From: CAWKPF01 sp963851415
GTDB taxonomy: Bacteria > Acidobacteriota > Thermoanaerobaculia > Multivoradales > Multivoraceae
Reading direction: 5' to 3'
Length of the DNA stretch: 64,000 bases
Assembly: GCA_963851415.1 (NCBI GenBank)
Contig: CAWKPF010000002.1
Coordinates: forward strand, 2,418,001 to 2,482,000
Each line of letters opens with the position of its first letter. Positions within the stretch are counted from its first letter, which is position 1. A program made the translations under genes and the position numbers. The notes under the pieces were generated by a model. That model was given only the letters and a program-made list of their open reading frames with translations, searched no databases and had not been told where the DNA came from. Below, piece after piece: positions 8,050 through 17,000 of the stretch.

Positions 8050-8319
8050 ATGTCAAATGCGCAGACGACCGTTCACCAGAAGGTGAAAGACTTCATCCTC
8101 AAGGAGTTCCTCCCCGGTGAGAGCCCCGAGAACCTGACCGACGATACTCCGCTGGTTACCGGGGGGATTCTCGATTCTCTCGCGACCCTCAAACTGGTCG
8201 CGTTTCTCGAGGAGACCCAGGGGATCAAGGTCGAAGCTCACGAGATGGGCGCCGACAACTTCGATTCCGTGAACACGATCGCCGCGTACGTGGGCTCCAA
8301 GTCCGAGGCCGCTGGGTAA
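8050..8319 (+). CDS. Acyl/peptidyl carrier protein (DltC-like)
   Basis: 89 residues, preceded by GAAGGAGT. The phosphopantetheine site is GGILDSLATLKLV with the modifiable Ser43. The protein is acidic with the four-helix carrier pattern (KVKDFILKEFLPG... at the N-terminus, FDSVNTIAAYVGS at the C-terminus). A stand-alone carrier between an MBOAT and an adenylation enzyme is the Dlt arrangement. The following adenylation enzyme most likely loads it, the dehydrogenase may modify the bound acyl group, and the MBOAT would accept it. It requires a phosphopantetheinyl transferase, none of which is visible in this window. Confidence 0.85.
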   Translation: MSNAQTTVHQKVKDFILKEFLPGESPENLTDDTPLVTGGILDSLATLKLVAFLEETQGIKVEAHEMGADNFDSVNTIAAYVGSKSEAAG

Positions 8320-8328
8320 ACCTCCATC

Positions 8329-9891
8329 GTGCCGAAGAACGGACTTCATCGCCCGCTTTCGCTGTCTGCGCAGCGTGTTCCCGACCGGCTGGCTGTCTCG
8401 GATCCGAGTCGGGGCCGGACGATCAGCTACAAGGAGTTGGACTCTCTCTCCGATCGTCTGCGCGACCGGCTGCGGGCGATCGGCGTCGTGCCTGGGGACC
8501 GGGTCGGAATCTGCCTGGGCAAATCGATCAGCAGCGTCGCCTCGGTGTTCGGAATCCTCAAGGCCGGCGGCGGCTATGTGCCGGTCGACTCCACGGCTCC
8601 GCCAGAGCGCAACGCGTTCGTCTTCAGCAACTGCGAGGTCGCGGCGGTGCTCGTGGAGGAGCGTTTCGAGGAGGCACTACGGCAGGAGCTTTCGACAGCG
8701 GGGAGCACGCCTCCGTTGTTGGTGCTTCAGACCGAGACGGAAGAGGACCCCCTGCGGGCAGCTCTCGACCGGGCGGACCAGGAGAGTGCGGCCGAGCCCG
8801 TGCCTACGTTCGAGGCCGAGCCCGGCGACCTGGCCTACATCCTCTATACCTCGGGTTCGACGGGAAAGCCGAAGGGCGTGACTCTGTCGCATGAGAACGC
8901 GACCTCTTTCGTCGAATGGTGCTCAGAGGTCTTCTCGCCTCGTGAAGACGATCGGTTTTCCTCGCATGCGCCTTTTCACTTCGACCTCTCGATCCTCGAT
9001 CTCTACCTTCCGATTCGACACGGCGCCTCCATCCACCTGATCGGCGAGCAGCTCGGAAAGAACCCGGCGGGCATGGTGCAGCTCCTGTCAGAGGCCGACC
9101 TGACGGTCTGGTACTCGACCCCTTCCGTGCTCAGATTGATGCTCGAGCATGGAGGTCTGGCGGATCTCGAGAGCCACTCTCTTCGCTACGTGCTCTACGC
9201 TGGCGAGGTCTTTCCGGTCAAGCACCTCAGAGAGCTGGCGAGAGTCGTCACGGGGCCTCGCTATTTCAACCTCTACGGCCCGACGGAGACCAACGTCTGT
9301 ACCTATCACGAGACACCTGCGATCGTGCCTGATGAGCGTTCGAAGCCCTATCCGATCGGCAGGGTTTGCTCCCACCTGCGGGCGCGAGTGGCCGACGAGG
9401 ACGGGAAGCCCGTTGCCGTTGGCGAAGAGGGAGAGCTCCAGATCTCGGGCCCAGCGGTCTTGCAGGGGTACTGGAACCAGCCGGAACGGACCGCCGCCGC
9501 TTTCATCGAGGACGACACGGGAAGGTGGTACCGGACGGGTGACCTCGTCATCGAAGACGAAGAGCGGGTCTACACCTTCGTGGGGCGACGGGATCGTATG
9601 GTGAAGCGGCGCGGGTACCGCATCGAATTGGGCGAGATCGAGGCCGCCTTCTACCGGCATCCCGAGATCTCCGAGGCCGCAGCGGTGGCGGTGTCGGATC
9701 AAGAGGGGGTCACCATCAAGACCTTCTACTCGACCCGCGAGGGCACACCGCTCTCGATGATCGAGCTCAAGCGTTTCTGCGCGGCGCGTCTGCCGATGTA
9801 CATGATCCCGGACCGGTTTACGCACCTGGAGGTTCTCCCAAAGACCTCGACCGACAAGATCGACTATCAGCTTTTGAAAGAGGTCGAATAA
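8329..9891 (+). CDS. Amino-acid adenylating enzyme (DltA / prolyl-carrier ligase-like)
   Basis: 520 residues, GTG start nine bases after the carrier gene. All core motifs of an adenylation domain are visible: YILYTSGSTGKPKGVTLSHE (A3), HAPFHFDLSILD (A4, with the Asp that contacts the alpha-amino group of amino-acid substrates), NLYGPTETNVC (A5), YRTGDLV (A7), GRRDRMVKRRGYRIELGEIE (A8) and a C-terminal TDKIDY Lys (A10). It is free-standing, with no condensation or carrier domain. Known relatives are DltA (D-Ala) and the L-prolyl-carrier ligases PltF/CloN4. The neighbouring PltE-like dehydrogenase makes proline the favoured guess, which is inference. Confidence 0.85.
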   Translation: MPKNGLHRPLSLSAQRVPDRLAVSDPSRGRTISYKELDSLSDRLRDRLRAIGVVPGDRVGICLGKSISSVASVFGILKAGGGYVPVDSTAPPERNAFVFSNCEVAAVLVEERFEEALRQELSTAGSTPPLLVLQTETEEDPLRAALDRADQESAAEPVPTFEAEPGDLAYILYTSGSTGKPKGVTLSHENATSFVEWCSEVFSPREDDRFSSHAPFHFDLSILDLYLPIRHGASIHLIGEQLGKNPAGMVQLLSEADLTVWYSTPSVLRLMLEHGGLADLESHSLRYVLYAGEVFPVKHLRELARVVTGPRYFNLYGPTETNVCTYHETPAIVPDERSKPYPIGRVCSHLRARVADEDGKPVAVGEEGELQISGPAVLQGYWNQPERTAAAFIEDDTGRWYRTGDLVIEDEERVYTFVGRRDRMVKRRGYRIELGEIEAAFYRHPEISEAAAVAVSDQEGVTIKTFYSTREGTPLSMIELKRFCAARLPMYMIPDRFTHLEVLPKTSTDKIDYQLLKEVE

Positions 9892-11040
9892 ATGAACCTG
9901 GACTTGACCAAAGAACAAGTCGCCCTTGCGGGCGAGATTCGTCGTTTTGCTCGCGAAAGGCTCAATGAGGGTGTCCTCGAGCGCGATCGAGAGCAGACTT
10001 TCTCCCGAGAGCTCTGGAAGGAGTGCGGTGAGATGGGTTTGACCGGCCTTCCCGTTCCGATCGAGTACGGGGGGACCGGGTTGGATCCGCTGTCGACTGC
10101 CGTTGCGCTGGAGGCCTTGGGTCACGGTTGCGAGGACTCCGGACTGGTCTTCTCCATCTGCGCCCATTTGCTCGCCTGCGCGGTGCCAATCTGGAAGTAC
10201 GGGACCGACGAGCAGAAGGGCAGATACCTTCCGGGGCTTTGCGACGGAACCCTCATCGCGGCCAACGCGATGACCGAGCCCGACTCGGGCTCCGACGCCT
10301 TTGCACTCCGAACTCGTGCCGAGCGAGACGGCGACGGCTACCGGCTCAACGGCACCAAGATCTTCGTGACCAATGGCCCGGTGGCCGATCTGGCTCTGGT
10401 GTTCGCGGTGACGGACCCCGAGAAGGGTTATCACGGAGGCATCACTGCCTTCGTGGTGGATGCCGACACCGAGGGTTATCGCAAGGGCCAGCAGTTCGAG
10501 AAGCTCGGTCTGCGAACTTCTCCCAACGGAGAGCTGTTCTTCGAAGACATGTATCTTCCCCCGACGGCGGTGCTCGGTGGCGAGGGAGGAGGATCCCAGG
10601 TCTTCGTCAGCGCGATGGAGTGGGAGCGAGGTTGCCTGTTCGCCAGCCACGTGGGCACCATGGAGCGGCTGCTCGAGAAGGCCATCGAGTATGCACGCAC
10701 TCGGAAGCAGCAGGGCCAGACCATCTCGAAGTTCCAGGCCGTCTCCCACAAGATCTCGGACATGAAGATCCAACTCGAAGCGGCGCGACTGCTCACCTAC
10801 AAGTCCGCATGGAACCTCGAGCGGTCGAGGAGGGTGTCTTTGGACGCTGCCATCTCGAAGACCTTCGTCAGCGAATCGTTGGTACGGAGCGCGCTCGACA
10901 CCATTCAAGTGTTCGGGGGCTACGGGTTTCTCGCCGAATACGAGATCGAGCGCACCCTGCGCGACTCGGTGGGAAGCACGCTGTACTCGGGCACTTCGGA
11001 GATCCAACGCAACATCATTGCCGGCTGGCTCGGGCTGTAG
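9892..11040 (+). CDS. Acyl-CoA-dehydrogenase-family flavoprotein, PltE-like (prolyl-carrier dehydrogenase?)
   Basis: 382 residues; the ATG directly follows the TAA of the adenylation gene. FAD-binding hallmarks are present: ANAMTEPDSGSDA (about 125-137), QGQTISKFQAVSHKISDMK (about 275-293) and YSGTSEIQRNIIA, with Glu370 in the position of the general catalytic base. Features shared with PltE/CloN3-type enzymes, as I remember them, include LGHGCEDSGLVFSICAHLLAC near residues 75-95 and SAMEWERGCLFASHVGTMER near 237-256. Those enzymes oxidise carrier-bound proline to pyrrole-2-carboxylate. Its place after a carrier and an adenylation enzyme supports such a role. A generic acyl-CoA dehydrogenase cannot be ruled out without a tree. 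Confidence 0.8.
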   Translation: MNLDLTKEQVALAGEIRRFARERLNEGVLERDREQTFSRELWKECGEMGLTGLPVPIEYGGTGLDPLSTAVALEALGHGCEDSGLVFSICAHLLACAVPIWKYGTDEQKGRYLPGLCDGTLIAANAMTEPDSGSDAFALRTRAERDGDGYRLNGTKIFVTNGPVADLALVFAVTDPEKGYHGGITAFVVDADTEGYRKGQQFEKLGLRTSPNGELFFEDMYLPPTAVLGGEGGGSQVFVSAMEWERGCLFASHVGTMERLLEKAIEYARTRKQQGQTISKFQAVSHKISDMKIQLEAARLLTYKSAWNLERSRRVSLDAAISKTFVSESLVRSALDTIQVFGGYGFLAEYEIERTLRDSVGSTLYSGTSEIQRNIIAGWLGL

Positions 11041-11233
11041 GGGGTGGCAGGCAGGTAACTGGCCCCTGGTGCGATGTTGCGACGGTTCCAGATCGCCGGC
11101 GAAACGCTCGTCATATCTCGGTGGCCGAAGTCCGCTGGATGTCCGTCGGCAGGCGCACCGAATGGTGGCCGAGCTCGGCTAGTTCGGGGACCGACGGCTC
11201 AGAGCCCGCCGGCCTCCAACATGCCGAGCTCCT

Positions 11234-13310
11234 TCACCTCGGCGCGCCCGAGGTCACCTGCCACTGGTTGAGTCTTCCGGACTCGAAGTTGTCGCCGAAC
11301 ACGGTCGCCCTCGATCTGAACCAGTCCCGTGACGTGGCGTCTGTCTTCAGGAAGTCCATCAACATTCCCGCGACCTTCGCTCGCCCGATCATCGACGGGT
11401 GCGTGCCATCGGCTCCGAGATCGCTGCAGGCGTACTCCAGGCCGTCCGAACGACCCGGTTGACCGCCCGGCTGTCCGTCCGGGCCGAGACCGTCCGCCCA
11501 GAGATACGGGCCCCACGCCAGCCAGGGAGCTCGAACCGTTCCGGCGGCGGGATTGAAGTTCAGACCCGGGTCGCCGGCCAGTTGATCCTCGATCAGCCAC
11601 TTCACCGCGAACCCACCCTGATAGGCAAACGGTTCGGGGTTGAGCGGCAGATTGGCATAGCCGGCGTAGATGCGGCTGCTCAAGTAGGCGATCTCGAGGT
11701 TCGGAAAGCGCTCCTTGAGGGTCTGAACGGTGGTGCGCAGGAGGTCGCGCAGCCAGAGGCTCCGTTCCGGAAACGTCTGCGGTGAAAAGGGGCCGGCGGA
11801 GGCGGCGAGCTTGATCCAGGCGACCTGGACCTGCATCGGCGTGAGGCCGGCCGCGCTCAGCTTCGAATCGAGAAGGCTCCAGGCCAGACTCCCCGGGTCG
11901 GCCCACGAGACGGCGTCCATGCTTCCCTCCGCCCCGTTGACGGGAACGATGTGCGGCTTGATATCCGGGTCGTCGCTGGCCATCGAGATGAAGGTGTCGA
12001 ACTCACCCTCTGTGTTCGACATCCCAACGGACAGCAGTCCGATCTTCCCCGAGGTGGGGGCCGCCTGTCCTTGCGGATCCAAGGGTCTGAGCGAGCGAGC
12101 GAAATACAGGCCGGCCGACTCGTGCGCTCCCGGCCGCGTGTTGGACCCGCCCGGATAGAGTCCGCCCTCTTCTCCCTGGTAGGTACCCCTGCCCAGGTCG
12201 GTGAGGGGGACCAGTCCAACGGAGGTGTTGCTGCACGCTCCCCCGGCTCCTCCGGTCGAGCTCGATCCGAACCAGTCCCGTGACGTGGTGTCCGTCTTCA
12301 GGAAGTCCATCAACATTCCCGCGACCTTCGCTCGCCCGATCATCGACGGGTGCGTGCCATCGGCTCCGAGATCGCTGCAGGCGTACTCCAGGCCGTCCGA
12401 GCGGCCCGGTTGACCGCCCGGCTGTCCGTCCGGGCCGAGACCGTCCGCCCAGAGATACGGGCCCCACGCCAGCCAGGGAGCTCGAACCGTTCCGGCGGCG
12501 GGATTGAAGTTCAGACCCGGGTCGCCGGCCAGTTGATCCTCGATCAGCCACTTCACCGCGAACCCACCCTGATAGGCAAACGGTTCGGGGTTGAGCGGCA
12601 GATTGGCATAGCCGGCGTAGATGCGGCTGCTCAAGTAGGCGATCTCGAGGTTCGGAAAGCGCTCCTTGAGGGTCTGAACGGTGGTGCGCAGGAGGTCGCG
12701 CAGCCAGAGGCTCCGTTCTGGAAACGTCTGGGGGGGAAGACGGGCCGCCCGAGGCGGCGAGCTTGATCCAGGCGACCTGGACCTGCATCGGCGTGAGGCC
12801 GGCCGCGCTCAGCTTCGAATCGAGAAGTCTCCAGGCCCGACTCCCCGGGTCGGCCCACGAAACGGCGTCCATGCTTCCCTCCGCACCGTTGACGGGAACG
12901 ATGTGCGGCCCGATATCCGGGTCGTCGCTGGCCATCGAGATGAAGGTGTCGAACTCACCCTTCGTGTTCGACATCCCGACCGACAGCAGTCCGATCTTCC
13001 CCGAGGTGGGGGCCGCCTGTCCCTGCGGATCCAAGGGTCTGAGCGAGCGAGCGAGATCGAGGCCGGCCGACTCGTGCGCTCCCGGCCGGGTGTTGGACCC
13101 GCCCGGGTAGAGTCCGCCCTCCTCTCCCTGGTAGCTACCGCTGCCCAGGTCGGTGAGCGGGATCAATCCAACGGAGGTGCTGCTGCACACTCCCCCCCGG
13201 TGCACGAGGTGGGACTCGGCGCCCGCAGGGCCGGCGAGCACCATGAGTGCAACGAGGACCGTGGGCGCCAGCCCGAGCCCGAGCCTCTCCGGGCGTACTC
13301 TGAATCTCAT
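11234..13310 (-). CDS. Secreted SGNH-family protein with internal tandem duplication, one-base frameshift
   Basis: One gene of about 690 codons, read in two frames. It starts at ATG 13310 (GGAGAG upstream) with a signal peptide ending AGPAGA. Two near-identical units of about 310 residues follow. Each has IGLLSVGMSNT (candidate nucleophile Ser), VNGAEGSMDAVSWADPGS, and ACSDLGADGTHPS (Asp/His pair). The end carries VFGDNFESGRLNQW. The frame breaks near 12,731, where this copy has seven G and the intact copy at 20.3 kb has six. It could be a pseudogene, a slippage-switched gene or an assembly error. Substrate unknown; relatives are sialate-esterase-like hydrolases. Confidence 0.65.
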
Positions 13311-13577
13311 TATAGGACTCTCCAAAAATCGACAAATGCAAGATAGATCACAACCAGATCTCCCATTGTTGCCGATCTGGCGGCCCGATAGCCAGCCCCG
13401 GGGAGGGAGACCGCCGGGGGACCACTGCGGGAACGGCCCGGTTCTCGAGGGCGTCGCGCTACGGAAGCGGCTCGTATGCAGGTACCTTCGAGGCTCGCGC
13501 CGAAGTGGATTCCGATCGATTCTGTCGGAGTTCTAGGAGCACAGTGCTCCGTGCGGCGTGACGAGCGGGAGCGTCCC

Positions 13578-13790
13578 GGCGAGCTGCTGCACCTGGGCAC
13601 CAAGAAGCTCGCCCGGATCCCGAAGGGCCCGGGGCCCATCGGCATCCATGGGGATCGCTCTCGGCGGGTCAAGGGGGCTGGGAGCACGCCCACGCGGCCG
13701 TGGACGACCACACTCGCCTCGCTCTCATCGAGGTCCTACCGGACGAGTCGGTGACGCGCTTCCTGCGCCGTTGCGTGGCGGGTACGCCGA
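13578..13790 (+). pseudogene. IS481-like transposase remnant (frameshifted)
   Basis: One frame reads GELLHLGTKKLARI...GIHGDRSRRVKGAG. A second frame then reads GWEHAHAAVDDHTRLALIEV followed by LPDES. These match the start of the DDE (rve) core in IS481-family transposases: HLDTKKLGRI..., then DDHSRLAYVEVLPDE with the first catalytic Asp. Neither end of an element nor terminal inverted repeats were found. It lies in the spacer of the segmental duplication and is absent from the right copy. Confidence 0.55.
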
Positions 13791-13879
13791 GCTGGATCTG
13801 CTACTGCAAATCTCGAGAGGTCTCCCCCATGGCACAGACTCCGAGCCGCCGCCTGAACAACCTCATGAGACGTAACATC

Positions 13880-13922
<43 letters not shown>

Positions 13923-14003
13923 AGCCCTTCCATCGAGCCCCCATGTACTGGCAGCGAAGCCGCAGGCGGGCTCGACCATCCCGCTTGGAGTTGGAAACCC
14001 GAC

Positions 14004-14045
14004 GCGACGAACGGGAGGTCACCCTTGGGTGCTCCCGCTCGTCGC
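14004..14045 (-). terminator. Long hairpin after the haloperoxidase-fusion gene
   Basis: GCGACGA and CGGGAG pair with CTCCCG and TCGTCGC across one mismatch, and an inner CACCC-TT-GGGTG stem closes the loop. It begins within ten bases of the stop codon of the minus-strand gene ending at 14052. No U-tract follows. The right copy keeps only part of the stem. Confidence 0.5.
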
Positions 14046-14051
14046 GAGGGA

Positions 14052-17000
14052 TCAGGGCAGGGTGTAGGTCACCACCAGCTCGGGATAGTTCGCCGAACTG
14101 GGAGTCTCTCCGGAGTAGTAACCGAACGCGTCGTTGGCTTCGTCGTCGTCGTCGTCGAGCTCGAAGTACACCCGCATCTGGGTGATGCCGGTGGGGTCGA
14201 TGGCCGCCAGGCCAGCGCTGTCGAGCGTGCCTTCGGACCAGTCGCGAATGTTCGGGGCCCCTGACAGGGTCGCCGACTGCGTCACCGTCGCCGGGCTCTC
14301 GAAGTCGCTCGGCTGCAAGGCCGGATTGCCGCTGAAGCCACCGGTCTGCACGTCGACGTGACAGGCTCCGAGTGCCAAGAACGGATTTCCCCCGAATTGA
14401 GGACCGCGCCGAATCCTGAGGGTCGCCATCTCGATCACCGCGCCCTCGGGTAGCAGCGACGTGTCGAAAGAGAAGATCGCCTTGATCTGCTTGTCCAACC
14501 CGTCGTCGCCGATCCGCACGGCCGGCCCCTGACTGATGACACCACCGACGTTGCTGTCCTCGCTCGACTCGAACACGGTACCGTCGTCGGCGCCGATGGA
14601 ATAGAGGATCATCTCCTGCACTCCGCCAGCGGGACCGACGACCAGCGAGATCGAGTCGACGTTGACGTTGCCGTCGGCATCGGTCGCGGTAGCCGTGATC
14701 AGGTGCGAGCCCTCCGAAAGAGCGGCGGAGAACGAGCCTCCGGTGCCGATGGCGCCGTCGAGGCTCGACTCCCAGGCCAGACTTGCCGTGACGTCACCGT
14801 CCTTCGCGTCGTTCGCCGACCCGAGGAAGGCGATGAGCTCGCCCGCATCGAAGGGCTCGCCGTCCGTCGGTGCGCCGATGGTCACCACCGGTGCCGCCGT
14901 GCCCTCGAAATAGCTCAGCGCGTGATCGAACGCTTCCGGACCGATGGCGTAGCCCATGAGGCGCCCGGGAATGTCGTCCGCCGGCGGATGGATGCCGCCC
15001 CAGATGCGCGAGAGGCTCGTCTGGTCCGACGCGTCGTGGTAGGTCGCCCACTGCAGCGTCGATCGTCCACGCTCGGGCCGTCCTCGAACACGAGGAACTC
15101 GTTCTGCGGCGCCGGGAACTCGCCGAGCCCGCCCGGGAAGTACGTCGAGCCCGTGAGCAGCGTCATGCACCTCGGCGGCCGCGCGGCTGTAGGTGCTGTG
15201 CCCGGAGACGTAGCCGGCGAAGGGCGGCGTCACGAAGGTCGGCCGCTGATAGGGCCACCAGTCCTCGGCGAGGATCCAGCCGACGCCGGCGACGTCGGTC
15301 GTCCGGGTCTGCGATGAAGTCGGGGCCGCGCCAGGCGCGGATCGCGATCTTGCCGACGTCGCGCGGCGAGGTGCTCGTGGCGCTCGCCCGGCGCGCTGCT
15401 CGTCGGCCGTGACGACCTCGATCGAAGCCCGGACGCAGCGCGATGCCGTCCGGGTCGTAGCGACGGGACCTGGCGGATCGGAGCACTGGCCGCGCTCGGC
15501 CATGGTAGCGGATCGCGGAGATCGGACGGATGTAGTCGTACCAGCCCTTGATGCCCCAGGCGGCGATCGCCACGTCGTGCATCGCGCCGCCGAGCATGAG
15601 GTAGACCTTCACGTCCCACTCGAGGTCGTCGAGCGATCGGCCCCGTCCCGCCGATGCGCTTCTCGACGAGCGGATGATCGGTGACGTAGTTGGCGATCGT
15701 GAACCAGTGCCCGGGCGGCGTCTCGGAGTCCGGGCCGTCGGCCCAGAACTCGGCGAGCACGCGCGCGTAGTCGCCGCGCGGGCACGATCTGCGGCGTGTA
15801 GGGCTGGCCGGTCACCGGGTTCACGGGTAGCCCGTGCCCCAGTCGCCGCCGTCCTCGAAGTCGTAGTAGGCCGCCAGTCGCCCGGATCCGGCAGCGGGCG
15901 TTGCCGATCGAGGCGGGCGAGATGTCGATCATCACGCCGTCGGTCGGGTCGAGGTGGCCGACTCCAGACGACGCCGACCATGCTCGAAGCCGTCCAGGTA
16001 GTCGTCGCCGTCGGCGGCCGAGCAGCGGCGGCGGCCCCGGATCGTGGTAGACCCAGTAGTCGAAGCCGTCGCGCGTGGTAGATCGTCAGGTCGTCGGGCG
16101 TCGAGCGCGAACGGCGTCGACCTGGCCCCACTCCGGGACTCAGGAATGGCGGGAAGCCGCCGGGGATCGGGTTGCCGCACTGGTCGATGAAGAAGTCGAG
16201 CGCGAGCGGCTGCCAGCGGTTCGGATCGACCAGGTCCGGGTTGCCGGGCAGCGCCGGCGAGCAGCGGCGGGTTGACCGGCTCGTAGTACAGGTTCGCGTA
16301 GCCGTTCGGCCTCGTTCGAGCCGTCGGCGAGGCCGAACGCGATGCACGGCCGCGGCGATGCGGTTGCCGAGCGCCGCGGGCGGTCGCGTCGCCCGCGGTC
16401 GTCGTGAATCGCGTGTCGTAGCCGAGCTCGGCCATCCGATCGTCGCACGAGACGGCAGTGATACGCGCGCCCGGCGAGCTCGCGAAGCGGCAGCTCAGGA
16501 TGCGGTAGGCCGCGTAGCTGATCGCCTCTTCGCGGGCCGCCGGCACGTCCGCCGCCGTGGCGCTCTCGTCGTGGAGGATCGTGGTCGGCCGTGCCGTCGT
16601 AGGCCGCCCAGGCGTCCCACATCGCCACCGAGACGTGGAAGAGGTTGCGCGCGTGCACCGTCGGCCGCGCGAAGTCGCGGCGGATCGCCGTCGAGCAGCT
16701 CCTCGTTCCACTGCCGGGCGACGGAACCCTCGGTCTCGACGGCGAAGTACGACACGACCAGCTGAGGTCGGGACGCGGAATCGGCGGCCTCGCCAGGATA
16801 GTAGCTGACGAAGTCGGTGAGGTTGTCGTCATCGTCATCGATCTCGAAGTAGACCCGCATCTGGGTCGTGCCGGTGCGACTGATGGCGGACAGACCGAGA
16901 AGATCGAGCGTGGCTTCGGACCAATCACCGTTGGCCGAGGCCGAGGAGAGAACCGCCGCTCGCGGCGCATCCGCAGCAGCCTGGAAGTCGGAGGCCTGAA

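Noticed and set aside
9088..11007. 639-codon minus-strand frame opposite the adenylation and dehydrogenase genes
   Set aside because: It spans two clearly coding plus-strand genes with complete motifs; the antisense product has no recognisable domain.
14052..16750. Programmed frameshifting as the explanation for the haloperoxidase region
   Set aside because: About twenty changes without slippery heptamers or pseudoknots are incompatible with programmed frameshifting; error or decay is simpler.
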